DNA from: Amycolatopsis acidicola
GTDB lineage: Bacteria; Actinomycetota; Actinomycetes; Mycobacteriales; Pseudonocardiaceae
Assembly (NCBI RefSeq): GCF_007713735.2
Contig: NZ_VMNW02000016.1
Coordinates: forward strand, 1 to 64,000
DNA: 64,000 bases
Reading direction: 5' to 3'
Of this stretch, positions 9,034 to 17,631 are shown piece by piece. Numbering within the stretch: the first letter of the stretch is position 1; every line of letters begins with the position of its first letter. Position numbers and translations under genes: made by a program. The notes under the pieces are model-generated. The model did not search any database, was not told the DNA's origin, and worked only from the letters and a program-made list of their open reading frames with translations.

Positions 9034-10542
9034 TCAGGCGCGATGCATTTGCTGCCAGAGCCGCGGCCACGGGGCGCGCGGAGCGTGGCACAGATAGACC
9101 GGGACGTTCTGGTTGACGTTGTCCGGTTTCGTGGCGATGCGGACCGTCGCCACCTGCCGGACGTCGCCGAAGAAACGGCTCAGCTGAGCCGGATCCGAGC
9201 CCGTGTAGAGCACCGGACCGGCGTCGGCGGGCGGTTCGCCGTTGTACCAGGAGCCGCGTTCCGGGCCGTACGCCGCGGGCAGACCCTGTTGCCGCCCGTA
9301 GAAGTCGAGCGCGCTGGCCTGCCAGTAGGTGTCGCCCATCAGCACGGCGTGCTGCTGTTCCGGTGGCGGCAGCTGGTGGTACGCGGCGGCGACCGTGTCC
9401 ACGAGCTGCGGCCAGCCGTAGCTGCCGCTGGCGACGAAGTTGGTGTTGGTGATCGCGGAGAGCGGCTGGACGGGCAGCCCGGCGAACACCGAAACCGCCG
9501 CGGTGACCACGAAAACGGGCCACGTCGGCACCCAGCGCCACCACCTCGCGGGCCGGTGCTGCTCGATCCGTACGGCGGAAGCGGCGAACACCAGCCCGTA
9601 CAGCCCGGAAACGTAGTAGTAGCGGCCGACGGTGACGATGAAGATCAGCGTCACGAGCAACGCCGTCACGCCGAGGAACCGGTACTTTTCCGACCGCAGG
9701 AGCTGCCAGGTTCCGTGGCACACGAGGAAAGCGCCCGCCGGCAGCCCGGCGAACACGATCGCCAGCGGGGCGAACAGCCCCGGCCCGCCCATGAAGCGGT
9801 TGACCTGCTCGGCGACGATCGCCTGCATGTCGAAGTAGGGCCAGCCGTTGCGCGCCTGCCACAACACGGTCGGCACGGTCACCGCGACGGTGATCACCGC
9901 GCCCACCCACAGCAGCGGGCGGCGCAGCAGTTCCCGCGGCCCGGTGATCAGCGCCGCGATCCCCAGCCCCAGCCAGAAGAAGACGATGAGGAACTTGCCC
10001 TGCATGGCCAGCGCGGTCGCCAGCCCGGCCAGGAGCAGCAGCCGGTCCTGCCGCGTGCGCAGCCAGCGCACGACGAGCCAGCACGTCAGCGTCCACAGGA
10101 ACGGGTCGACGGTGTATGTCGCGAGCAGATGCCCGGAAGCCAGTAGCTGCAAGGAAGTGGCGAAGGCGGCCGCGGCGATCGCCTGAGCGCGCCTGCCTCC
10201 GCCCATCTCCCGGGCGATCAGCGCGGTCAGCACGATCCCGCCGACGGTGAGCAGCATCGCGGGCACGCGCAGCGCGACCACCGAACCGGGCGCGATGGTG
10301 TCCATCAGCGAGGCGAGCGCGGGCACCAGCCACGGGTTGTCGGCGTAGCCCCAGGCGAAGTGGTACTTACCGGATACGAGGAAGTACAGCTCGTCGCCGA
10401 AGTAGCCGAACCGGCCGGACAGCGCGAGCAACAGCACCCCGGCCGCGGCGGCGATACCGAACACGGGCAGCCGCGCGAACGACGGGAGCGATTCCCGCCC
10501 CTCGGTGACGGGCGCCTCGGGTGCTTTCGCCGGGGAATCCAC
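9034..10542 (-). CDS. GT39-type (PMT/ArnT-like) membrane glycosyltransferase
   Basis: 502-aa polytopic membrane protein, about ten or more spans. The first extracytoplasmic loop after TM1 carries GYFGDELYFLVSGKY, where the Asp-Glu pair matches the catalytic acidic site of the PMT_2/GT39 family, and HFAWGYADNPWLVPALASLM follows. Such enzymes use polyprenyl-phosphate sugars to modify proteins or cell-wall glycans at the outer face. The C-terminal about 120 residues are a soluble extracytoplasmic domain. GTG start. Acceptor and sugar cannot be told from sequence. Confidence 0.87.
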   Translation of the reverse strand: MDSPAKAPEAPVTEGRESLPSFARLPVFGIAAAAGVLLLALSGRFGYFGDELYFLVSGKYHFAWGYADNPWLVPALASLMDTIAPGSVVALRVPAMLLTVGGIVLTALIAREMGGGRRAQAIAAAAFATSLQLLASGHLLATYTVDPFLWTLTCWLVVRWLRTRQDRLLLLAGLATALAMQGKFLIVFFWLGLGIAALITGPRELLRRPLLWVGAVITVAVTVPTVLWQARNGWPYFDMQAIVAEQVNRFMGGPGLFAPLAIVFAGLPAGAFLVCHGTWQLLRSEKYRFLGVTALLVTLIFIVTVGRYYYVSGLYGLVFAASAVRIEQHRPARWWRWVPTWPVFVVTAAVSVFAGLPVQPLSAITNTNFVASGSYGWPQLVDTVAAAYHQLPPPEQQHAVLMGDTYWQASALDFYGRQQGLPAAYGPERGSWYNGEPPADAGPVLYTGSDPAQLSRFFGDVRQVATVRIATKPDNVNQNVPVYLCHAPRAPWPRLWQQMHRA

Positions 10543-10676
10543 GGGTCGGCATCCTAGAGCAGCGGCTCACCACGCTTTGTCCACACACGGAAACGCTGCG
10601 CGATCCCGGCCCCGCGCCGCACCCTTCAAAGCAGGTTCACAGGCCGTTATAAGGTTGAGACTTCACACTGGGATCC

Positions 10677-11435
10677 GTGCCCCAGGACTCGATCACGCGC
10701 CTCGGCCGCCCGCGCTGGACCACCCGGGCGGCCGTTCTGCTGCCCAGTCCCTCGGCCACGCCGTTCACGTTCTGGTACCTCGCGCTGCTGCTCGCGACCA
10801 CGCTCGTGCAGCGGATGGTCGGCGAAACGGTGTCGGCGAAGCTGCTGGCGATGGCCAGCACGGACGCGCACAACCTGTGGCACCGGCCGATCCTGAGCCT
10901 GATCAGCAGCGCGCTGTGGATCGAGGACTCCGGCTGGCTGGTGTACGTGCTGATCTTCGCGCTCGCGGTCGCCCCCCTGGAGCGGCGGGTGGGCGCGGGC
11001 TGGACGTTCGCGGTGTTCGCCAGCGGGCACGTGCTCGCGACGCTCGCCACCGAGCTGCCGGTGATGTGGGCGCTGACCCACGGCTGGCTGCCGCACGCGG
11101 ATTCGCGGTGGCTGGACATCGGGGTCAGCTACGGGTTCTTCGCCACCGCGGGCGCGATGGCGCCGGTCCTCGAACGCAGGCTGCGGTTGTGGGCGGTGCT
11201 CGCGATCGAGGTGACGATAGCCGTGATATACGTCACCGACGATCCCGGTTCGCTGCTGTCGATCGTGACCGTCGCGGGGCACGCGATCGCCGCGCATATC
11301 GGGATGCTGGGCTGGCAGCCGTGGTTGCGGCGGCGCGGGCTCGTGGGCACGCTGCGCCTGCCGCGGCGATCGGAGGCTCCGATCGAAGATCCGGTTCCCG
11401 CCGCGGCTCCCTTGGCCGACTCCGTGGCGCCGTGA
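10677..11435 (+). CDS. Rhomboid-like membrane protein
   Basis: 252 aa with about six membrane helices. Features recalling rhomboid intramembrane proteases: HNLWHRPILSLISSALW after TM1, a serine in DIGVSYGFFATAG (rhomboids have GxSG) and a histidine in VAGHAIAAHIGMLGWQPW (rhomboids have AHxxG). The second Gly of GxSG is replaced by Tyr, so activity is uncertain. The charged, Pro-rich tail is probably cytoplasmic. GTG start. Gap of 134 bp to the divergent glycosyltransferase gene, with a TATAAG-like element near 10649; 11 bp before the phosphatase gene, so probably one operon. Confidence 0.72.
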   Translation: MPQDSITRLGRPRWTTRAAVLLPSPSATPFTFWYLALLLATTLVQRMVGETVSAKLLAMASTDAHNLWHRPILSLISSALWIEDSGWLVYVLIFALAVAPLERRVGAGWTFAVFASGHVLATLATELPVMWALTHGWLPHADSRWLDIGVSYGFFATAGAMAPVLERRLRLWAVLAIEVTIAVIYVTDDPGSLLSIVTVAGHAIAAHIGMLGWQPWLRRRGLVGTLRLPRRSEAPIEDPVPAAAPLADSVAP

Positions 11436-11446
11436 ACTATGGGGGC

Positions 11447-12232
11447 ATGACCTCCTGGCTCGATCTCGAAGGGGCGGCGAACGCCCGCGACGTGGGCGGT
11501 CTGCCCACCACGGACGGAAACCGGACGGCTCCGCGGCGGCTGCTGCGCTCGGACAACCTGCAGGGCCTGACCCCCAAGGACGTCAAACTGCTCGTCGGCG
11601 ATCTCGGCTTGAGCACCGTGGTGGACCTGCGCAGCAGTCGTGAGGTCGAGTTGGAGGGGCCGGGGCCGCTGCGCGCGGTGGGCTCGGTGCGGCACGTGCA
11701 TTTGTCGATGCTGCCCGAGGTCGGCGACGCCACGGACGCGGGCGCGGAGGCGCTGTTCGCGCGCCGGGAGGCGACGATCGCCCGGTTCCCCGGCAACACG
11801 ATGACCGCGCTGTACCTGGGATATCTGGCCGACCGGCCGGAGAACGTGGTGGCCGCGCTGCGCTCGATCCGGGACTCCGAGGGCGCGGCGATCGTGCACT
11901 GCGCGGCGGGCAAGGACCGGACAGGGGTCGTCGTCGCGCTCGCGCTGAGTGTCGCCGGGGTGTCGAGGGAGGACGTGATCGCCGACTACGCGGCGAGCGG
12001 CGAACGGATCGACGGCATCCTCGGGCGGTTGCGTGCTTCCGCCACCTACGCGCGGGATCTGGACAAACGCCCGTCGTCGGACCAGAAACCGCGCGCGGAA
12101 ACGATGGCGTCGTTCTTCGACCAGGTCGACCGGCTCTACGGCGGCGTCCAGCCCTGGCTGACCGAAAACGGTTTCGGCGAGGCGGAATCGGCGGCACTGC
12201 GGGAAAAACTGCTGAGTCAGCAGCGCGCGTGA
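11447..12232 (+). CDS. Tyrosine-protein phosphatase (PtpB-like)
   Basis: 261-aa Y_phosphatase3-family enzyme. N-terminal ANARDVGGLPTTDG motif and the P-loop HCAAGKDRTG near residue 155 (Cys nucleophile, Arg phosphate-binding; CX5R). The KD following the Cys is shared with the PtpB/lipid phosphatase-like subgroup that also accepts phosphoinositides. No signal peptide, so cytoplasmic unless exported by other means. ATG start, 11 bp after the rhomboid-like gene. Convergent and abutting with the next gene. Confidence 0.9.
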   Translation: MTSWLDLEGAANARDVGGLPTTDGNRTAPRRLLRSDNLQGLTPKDVKLLVGDLGLSTVVDLRSSREVELEGPGPLRAVGSVRHVHLSMLPEVGDATDAGAEALFARREATIARFPGNTMTALYLGYLADRPENVVAALRSIRDSEGAAIVHCAAGKDRTGVVVALALSVAGVSREDVIADYAASGERIDGILGRLRASATYARDLDKRPSSDQKPRAETMASFFDQVDRLYGGVQPWLTENGFGEAESAALREKLLSQQRA

Positions 12233-12862
12233 TCACTTCACCCGGTACTTCAGGTGCGTCACGCCCGGGGCCTCGATCACCCGTACCTGCTCGAAGGTGA
12301 GCTGCGGCGGCACGTCGGCCAGCAGGCGCGAGCCGCCACCGAGGACGACGGGAACCACGTGCAGGTCCAGCTCGTCGACGAGACCGGCGGCGAGGGCCTG
12401 GTCGATCGTCCGTGCGCCGCCGTGGATCAGGATGTCCTTGTCCCCGGCGGCTTTCCGTGCCTGCGCGCAGGCGGCATCGATCCCGTCGCCGACGAAGACG
12501 AACGTGGTGTCCGAGACGGTGAGGGGCTCGCGCCGGTGGTGGGTGAGCACGAACGTCGGGACGTGGAACGGCGGATTCTCGCCCCACCAACCGGTCCACG
12601 TCTCGTCCCACGGCCCGGTGCCCGCGAACATGCCGCGGCCCATGATCCCGGCGCCGACGCCGGCCACCGCTTCCCGCATGACCTGGTCGCTGGCGTTGAC
12701 CACGCCACCTTCCTCGCCGTGGCGTTCGCGGAACACCTCGAGCGCGACGGCCCACTCGTGCAGGCCCTCCCCGCCCTCGCCGAGCGGGTTCTCCCTGGTC
12801 TGCCGGGGCCCGGCGACATACCCGTCGACGGAAACCGAAATGTCGGCGCGCACCTTGCCCAT
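12233..12862 (-). CDS. RibD C-terminal / dihydrofolate reductase-like protein
   Basis: 209-aa member of the RibD_C (DHFR-like) family. It opens KVRADISVSVDGYVAG, has GAGIMGRGMFAGTGPW in the middle and DILIHGGARTIDQALAAGLV followed by ELDLHVVPVVLGGGSRL, the NADPH-binding pattern of the family. These stand-alone proteins are common in actinomycetes; the substrate is unknown and true DHFR activity is not implied. The ATG at 12862 has GGGAGGAA upstream; an in-frame start 45 bp earlier lacks a site. Confidence 0.88.
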   Translation of the reverse strand: MGKVRADISVSVDGYVAGPRQTRENPLGEGGEGLHEWAVALEVFRERHGEEGGVVNASDQVMREAVAGVGAGIMGRGMFAGTGPWDETWTGWWGENPPFHVPTFVLTHHRREPLTVSDTTFVFVGDGIDAACAQARKAAGDKDILIHGGARTIDQALAAGLVDELDLHVVPVVLGGGSRLLADVPPQLTFEQVRVIEAPGVTHLKYRVK

Positions 12863-12931
12863 CGTTCCTCCCGTGTCAGCGGTTCCGGCTGTCACGGGGG
12901 TAGACACGCGCGGCAGCGCGAACTCACCGGT

Positions 12932-13528
12932 TCACCACTGGCCGGGCGGCTGCTGGCCTGGGTAGGGAGGTTGGCCGGGGTATGGGGGCTGCTGCTGGTA
13001 GGGGTTGCCCGGGTACGGCGGCTGCCCGGGGTAAGGCTGGCCGTACGGCGGCTGTCCCGGGTACGGGGCCTGGCCGGAGTAGGGCGGCTGGCCCGGGTAG
13101 GGCGGGTCCTGCTGGTACGGGCCGCCCGGGTAGGGCGGCCGCCAGTGGGGCGAACCGGCGGGGCCGAGGTAGCGGGACGAGCCGAAGCCGAGGATCGGGA
13201 TGCAGATCCAGCTGAAGAACACCGTCAGCACGCCGAACCCGGTGCCGTGCCCGAACGACCGCGCCAGGTCGATGTAGATGATGAACAGCAGCACGACGTT
13301 CACGAGCGGGATGAGCATCAGCAGGATCCACCACCACGGCTTGCCGACCACGCGCAACAGCACGATCGTGTTGTAGATCGGGATGATCGCGGCCCAGCCC
13401 GGTTGTCCCGCCTTCGAGAACACGCGCCAGAACGCGGCGATCATCAGTACCGAAAATGCCAGCCCGATGAGGCCGATCGCGATCAACGCTCCCGCGCCGA
13501 GCGTCGCGTGGTACTCGTAGTGAAACAC
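12932..13528 (-). CDS. DUF5684-type membrane protein with PPYPGQ repeat tail
   Basis: 198 aa. Residues 1-125 hold about four membrane helices, with WRVFSKAGQPGWAAIIPIYN between TM1 and TM2 and GKPWWWILLMLIPLVNVV in TM2-3, the pattern of the DUF5684 family. The C-terminal about 70 residues are a Pro/Tyr/Gly repeat (PPYPGQ, seven or so variants), disordered and probably cytoplasmic. Such tails in actinomycetes often vary in copy number. ATG start. Function unknown. Confidence 0.75.
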   Translation of the reverse strand: MFHYEYHATLGAGALIAIGLIGLAFSVLMIAAFWRVFSKAGQPGWAAIIPIYNTIVLLRVVGKPWWWILLMLIPLVNVVLLFIIYIDLARSFGHGTGFGVLTVFFSWICIPILGFGSSRYLGPAGSPHWRPPYPGGPYQQDPPYPGQPPYSGQAPYPGQPPYGQPYPGQPPYPGNPYQQQPPYPGQPPYPGQQPPGQW

Positions 13529-13859
13529 GAACGGTCCTTCCCCTCAGCGATGACGCGGACAGGGTAAGGGCCATTACGCGGCGGGACCACGCGGAAAACA
13601 CAGTATGGAGTCAGTGGTGGCGGAATTCACCCGGAATGGTGTCGCATTCAGGAAAAAACCGCCCCACTGTGGCCGTTGATCACGAACGCACCATTGTCCA
13701 GAATGGTCCTCCCGAATTCGGTTTCCCCGAATAGACTCGCGGCGCCGGCGGGATCCAGGCGGTTGATTCCGGGCAATCCGGGAAAGCCGGGTATCGGTTT
13801 CATCGAGGATGATTTACCCGGCGCGATGCCAAGGCTCCGCCAGTCAGGCCGCACCTAAC
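13529..13859. other. Gap without a supported gene
   Basis: 331 bp, visibly less GC-rich than its surroundings. It holds a small hairpin (GAATG and CATTC at 13635-13650) followed by an A-run. A 68-codon frame on the minus strand (13648-13854) encodes a GFPGLPGI-containing peptide but has no ribosome binding site and no recognised family. Best read as regulatory DNA or an old gene remnant. Confidence 0.5.
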
Positions 13860-14351
13860 TCAAGGCGCCGTGCTCCCCGCCACCGGCATCGCGGGCAGGC
13901 CGAGTTTGTGGTGGTCCCACGATCGCGTGCGCCGCACATCCAGCCGCACCACCAAGCGTTTCGCCATCATGTACTCGACCGCCGGCTTGACTTCCTCGCT
14001 GTACGGGCCGTTGTAGCGCTCCCACACGCTGACCCCCACGCGCCAGATCTCGTCCGGGTCCTCGCTGATCACCGCGCGCCCCTCGAACGAAACGCCGCGC
14101 AGCGAGTCGTACGTCCGGCCGTCTTCGATGAGACAGCTCATCCGGTCGTCGCGCCGCAGGTTCTTCACCTTCTGCGACTTCGCCTTGGTTTCGATCCAGA
14201 TCTGCCCGTCCAGCACGGCATACCACATCGCCACGAGGTGCGGGAACCCGTCCGGCCCCAGCGTCGCGATGGTGGCGGTGCGGCTCCGCTCGACGAACTC
14301 CGCGATCTCGGCGTCGGTCATCCTGATCTCCGCCCGCTGGTTCGTGCCCAT
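13860..14351 (-). CDS. PPOX-class (pyridoxamine oxidase-like) F420 or flavin protein
   Basis: 163-aa split-barrel protein. Motifs: RTATIATLGPDGFPHLVAMW at residues 24-43, YDSLRGVSFEGRAVIS in the barrel, and a C-terminal RRTRSWDHHKLG that resembles the F420-dependent PPOX subgroup of actinobacteria. Likely an F420- or FMN-dependent reductase or oxidase; substrate unknown. The start at 14351 shares one base with the cysNC stop (TGATG), so it is translationally coupled to cysNC, which is unusual company for a PPOX gene. Confidence 0.85.
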   Translation of the reverse strand: MGTNQRAEIRMTDAEIAEFVERSRTATIATLGPDGFPHLVAMWYAVLDGQIWIETKAKSQKVKNLRRDDRMSCLIEDGRTYDSLRGVSFEGRAVISEDPDEIWRVGVSVWERYNGPYSEEVKPAVEYMMAKRLVVRLDVRRTRSWDHHKLGLPAMPVAGSTAP

Positions 14352-16168
14352 CAGCGATCCAAAAGGGCCAGGACGGCCGAGGCCATCGCGGTCGGGTCGC
14401 CGTCGCCGGGGCGCAGCACCAGCTCCGGGGCGGCGGGTTCTTCGTACGGGTCGTCGATCCCGGTGAACCCGCGGATCTCCCCCGCCCGCGCCTTGGCGTA
14501 CATGCCTTTCGGGTCACGGGATTCGCACACCTGCAGCGGTGTGTCCACAAATACCTCCACAAAGGACAGTCCAGCGCTCTCGTGCGCCGCGCGCGCACGC
14601 GCCCGGTCCACCCGATAAGGGCTGATCAGCGACACGATCGCGATCAGGCCGGCGTCGGCGAACAGTTTCGCCACTTCCCCGACCCGGCGCACGTTCTCGG
14701 CGCGGTCGGCCGCACTGAACCCGAGATCAGCGTTGAGCCCGTGGCGCAGGTTGTCGCCGTCCAACAGGTACGCGGGACGCCCCGCCGAAACCAGCAGCCG
14801 CTCCAGTTCAACGGCCACAGTGGACTTTCCGGACGCCGAAAGTCCCGTCAGCCAAACGGTTTTCCCCTGCGTCGACCGCTCGTCACGGGACACCGCGGCC
14901 GAATGCCACACCACCCGGGAGGCAGGCAGGCTCGGACCGGTGATCATGCCCGCCGCGACGGTGTTGTTCGTCGCGTTGTCGATGAGGATGAAGCTGCCCG
15001 TCTCCCGGTTGCGCCGGTACGGATCGAACAGCACCGGCTGCCGTGTCCTGATCCGCACACGGCCGATGTCGTTGAGGGACAACGAATCCGCCTGCTCGCG
15101 GTGCAGCGTGTTCACGTCGAGCCGGTAGTCCAGCGCCGCGACCTCGGCGGTGGTACTGCGCGTGGTGTGCTGCAGGGTGTACGTCCCGCCCACGCTCAGA
15201 CTGCTCGGGTCCGCGAACCAGCACACCATCGCGTCCAGATCCTGACCCGTGTGCGGCCGGTTTCCCGGGCGGCACAACAGATCCCCGCGCGCGATGTCGA
15301 GCTGGTCCGCCAGTTCCAGCGTCACCGCCTGCGGCGCGAACGCCCGCTCCAGCGGCCGCCCGCCAGGGCCCCACACCGAACGAATCCTCGTGCGGTGCCC
15401 CGACGGCAGCACGAGCAGCTCGTCACCGGGACTGAACACCCCGCCCGAGATCGTGCCGGCGTAGCCGCGGAAATCGGTGTGCCGGATGACGTACTGCACC
15501 GGCAGCCGCGCGTCGATCAGGTTGCGGTCGGAGGAAATGTGCAGCTCTTCGAGGTGGTGCAGCAGCGGACTGCCCTCGTACCACGGCATGGTCGCCGATC
15601 GGTGCACGATGTTGTCCCCGTGCAGCGCCGAAACCGGGATGAACGTCAGGTCGTGGATGTCGAGTTTCGCCGCGAACGCACGGAACTCGTCCCGGATCTC
15701 GGCGAACCGCTCCCGCGAGTACCCGACGAGGTCCATCTTGTTGACGCACAACACCAGGTGCGGGATGCCGAGCAGGGTGGCGAGGAACGCGTGCCGCCGG
15801 GACTGGTCGAGGATCCCGTGCCGGGCGTCGATCAGGATCAGCGCGCAGTCGGCGGTGGACGCGCCGGTCACCATGTTGCGCGTGTACTGGATGTGCCCCG
15901 GCGTGTCGGCGATGATGAACGTCCGCCGCGGCGTCGCGAAATAGCGGTGCGCCACGTCGATCGTGATGCCCTGTTCCCGTTCGGCGCGCAGCCCGTCGGT
16001 CAGCAGCGCCAGGTTCGGGTAGTCCTCTCCCCGGTCCCTGCTGCTGCGCTCGATGGCCGCCAGCTGGTCCTCGAACAGGGTTTTCGAGTCGAACAGCAGC
16101 CTGCCGATGAGCGTGGACTTGCCGTCATCGACGCTCCCCGCGGTCGCGATCCTCAGTAACGGGGCCAT
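14351..16168 (-). CDS. cysNC: Sulfate adenylyltransferase large subunit fused to APS kinase
   Basis: 605 aa. Residues 1-420 are the EF-Tu-like GTPase CysN (P-loop [30 protein letters not shown]), which drives APS formation by CysD. Residues about 430-605 are APS kinase CysC: P-loop [26 protein letters not shown], and [14 protein letters not shown]. The product is PAPS, the donor for sulfonation or for sulfate reduction. The ATG overlaps the cysD stop (ATGA). A PAPS-dependent sulfotransferase gene lies at the end of the divergent operon. Confidence 0.96.
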   Translation of the reverse strand: MAPLLRIATAGSVDDGKSTLIGRLLFDSKTLFEDQLAAIERSSRDRGEDYPNLALLTDGLRAEREQGITIDVAHRYFATPRRTFIIADTPGHIQYTRNMVTGASTADCALILIDARHGILDQSRRHAFLATLLGIPHLVLCVNKMDLVGYSRERFAEIRDEFRAFAAKLDIHDLTFIPVSALHGDNIVHRSATMPWYEGSPLLHHLEELHISSDRNLIDARLPVQYVIRHTDFRGYAGTISGGVFSPGDELLVLPSGHRTRIRSVWGPGGRPLERAFAPQAVTLELADQLDIARGDLLCRPGNRPHTGQDLDAMVCWFADPSSLSVGGTYTLQHTTRSTTAEVAALDYRLDVNTLHREQADSLSLNDIGRVRIRTRQPVLFDPYRRNRETGSFILIDNATNNTVAAGMITGPSLPASRVVWHSAAVSRDERSTQGKTVWLTGLSASGKSTVAVELERLLVSAGRPAYLLDGDNLRHGLNADLGFSAADRAENVRRVGEVAKLFADAGLIAIVSLISPYRVDRARARAAHESAGLSFVEVFVDTPLQVCESRDPKGMYAKARAGEIRGFTGIDDPYEEPAAPELVLRPGDGDPTAMASAVLALLDR

Positions 16169-17073
16169 CAGAAGTACCCTTCCTTCTTGCGGTCTTCCAT
16201 CCCCGCCTCGGAAATCCGGTCGTCGGCGCGCGTGGCCCCGCGTTCGGTCACGCGGGTGGCCGCGGTTTCGGCGACAACGTCGGCCGGGGTCGCGGCGGTC
16301 GACTCGACGCATCCGGTGCACGTCGCGTCGCCGACGGTGCGGAAGCGCACCTGCGCCTCGTAGGGCTCTTCGCCGTCCAGCAGGGTGAGGTGCCGGGTGT
16401 GCGCGAGCAGCATCCCGTCGCGCTGCACGACCTGGCGCCGGTGCGCGAAATACAGCGGTGGCAACGGGATCTTCTCCGCCGCGATGTAGGACCAGATGTC
16501 CAGCTCGGTCCAGTTCGACAGCGGGAACACCCGGATGTGCTCGCCGCGCTTGTGCCTGCCGTTGTAGAGATGCCACAGCTCGGGGCGCTGGTTGCGCGGA
16601 TCCCATTGCCCGTACTCGTCGCGGAACGAGAACACCCGCTCCTTCGCGCGGGCCTTCTCCTCGTCACGCCGCGCGCCGCCGAACACGGCGTCGAAACCGT
16701 GTTCCCGGATGGTCCGCAAAAGAGTCACCGACTGCAACCGGTTCCGGCTCGCGCGCGGGCCCGTCTCGGCGACCACGCGCCCGGCGTCGATGTCGTCCTG
16801 CACGCTGCCGACGACGAGCCGGACGCCTAGCTCTCCGACGGTGCGATCGCGGAAGGCGAGCACCTCGTCGAAGTTCTCCCCGGTGTCCACATGCACCACC
16901 GGAAACGGGATCGGCGCAGGCCAGCAGGCCTTCGCGGCGAGGTGCAGCAGGACGACGGAATCCTTGCCGCCGGAGAACAACAGCCCGGGCCGCTGATGCG
17001 TCGCCAGCACCTCGCGCACGATGTGCACCGACTCCGCCTCGAGCGCATCAAGATGCGACAACTCGTAGGTCAC
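16168..17073 (-). CDS. cysD: Sulfate adenylyltransferase subunit CysD
   Basis: 301-aa ATP sulfurylase small subunit, PP-loop superfamily. It shows [20 protein letters not shown] (PP-loop SGGKDS) near residue 36, then [16 protein letters not shown] and the [16 protein letters not shown] and [16 protein letters not shown] signatures. GTG start with a poor ribosome binding site; a KstR-like palindrome sits only 12 bp upstream, so binding there would block this promoter. No assimilatory PAPS reductase gene is in the window, so this copy may serve sulfonation. Confidence 0.95.
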   Translation of the reverse strand: MTYELSHLDALEAESVHIVREVLATHQRPGLLFSGGKDSVVLLHLAAKACWPAPIPFPVVHVDTGENFDEVLAFRDRTVGELGVRLVVGSVQDDIDAGRVVAETGPRASRNRLQSVTLLRTIREHGFDAVFGGARRDEEKARAKERVFSFRDEYGQWDPRNQRPELWHLYNGRHKRGEHIRVFPLSNWTELDIWSYIAAEKIPLPPLYFAHRRQVVQRDGMLLAHTRHLTLLDGEEPYEAQVRFRTVGDATCTGCVESTAATPADVVAETAATRVTERGATRADDRISEAGMEDRKKEGYF

Positions 17074-17084
17074 CTGGAAAAAAT

Positions 17085-17098
17085 TAGAACACGTTCTT
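17085..17098. promoter_or_regulatory. KstR-like operator, cysD/NTF2 divergent region
   Basis: TAGAACACGTTCTT contains a perfect 12-bp palindrome, AGAACACGTTCT. It fits the KstR consensus TnnAACnnGTTnnA at every position except the last base. It lies in the 59-bp gap between divergently transcribed cysD and the NTF2-like gene. KstR is the TetR repressor of steroid catabolism in actinobacteria; assignment here is by motif only. Confidence 0.6.
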
Positions 17099-17132
17099 GC
17101 CTTCGGTCAACCGCCGGAGGATGCTGTTCGGC

Positions 17133-17603
17133 ATGGACCTCGTCGCGCTCGAAGAGATCAAACGCGTGAAGTACCGCTATCTCCGCTGCGTCGACCTGAA
17201 GCAGTGGGACGACGTTGCCGACACGTTCACGGCCGACGCTGTCGCCGACTACGGCACGCCCGCCAAGGGCGACTCCTCGCCGCTCGAAGGCCGCGACGCG
17301 ATCCTCGCCTTCCTGCGCCAGAGCCTGGACAACGATCTGATCACCACGCATTTCGCGGGCCAGCCCGAGATCGAGATCGACGGGGACACGGCGACCGGGA
17401 CCTGGGCGTTCCAGGACAAGGTGATCTCGGTCAAGCACGGCGTGGTGATCGCCGGCGCGGCGTTCTACGAGGACGCCTACCGCCGTGACGAGGACGGCCG
17501 ATGGCGGATCGCGCGCACCGGCTACACCCGCACGTACGAGCTCACCGCGTCGCTGAAGGATCTGCCGAACCTCAAGTTCACCGCGCACCGGTGGGCCGAG
17601 TAG
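17133..17603 (+). CDS. NTF2/SnoaL-like protein
   Basis: 156-aa cone-fold protein of the SnoaL-like/NTF2 superfamily. It opens LEEIKRVKYRYLRCVDLKQW, the usual N-terminal helix pair, followed by TFTADAVADYG and a hydrophobic barrel (TATGTWAFQDKVISVKHG). Such proteins act as small cyclases, isomerases or hydratases, often in polyketide, steroid or lipid catabolism. It heads a four-gene plus-strand operon. The internal ATG (17133) is preferred over one 36 bp upstream, which would run into the operator. Confidence 0.82.
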   Translation: MDLVALEEIKRVKYRYLRCVDLKQWDDVADTFTADAVADYGTPAKGDSSPLEGRDAILAFLRQSLDNDLITTHFAGQPEIEIDGDTATGTWAFQDKVISVKHGVVIAGAAFYEDAYRRDEDGRWRIARTGYTRTYELTASLKDLPNLKFTAHRWAE

Positions 17604-17604
17604 C

Positions 17605-17618
17605 CAGAACGCGTTCCA
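17605..17618. promoter_or_regulatory. Second KstR-like box
   Basis: CAGAACGCGTTCCA, with the perfect palindrome GAACGCGTTC, lies in the 28-bp gap between the NTF2-like stop and the next start. It matches TnnAACnnGTTnnA except at the first base. Two such boxes within 530 bp in the same operon make chance less likely. Confidence 0.5.
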
Positions 17619-17631
17619 GTCAGGAGAGAGA

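Noticed and set aside
13648-13854. 68-codon minus-strand frame with a GFPGLPGI segment
   Set aside because: No ribosome binding site, no recognised family, in a low-GC gap; left as a note only.
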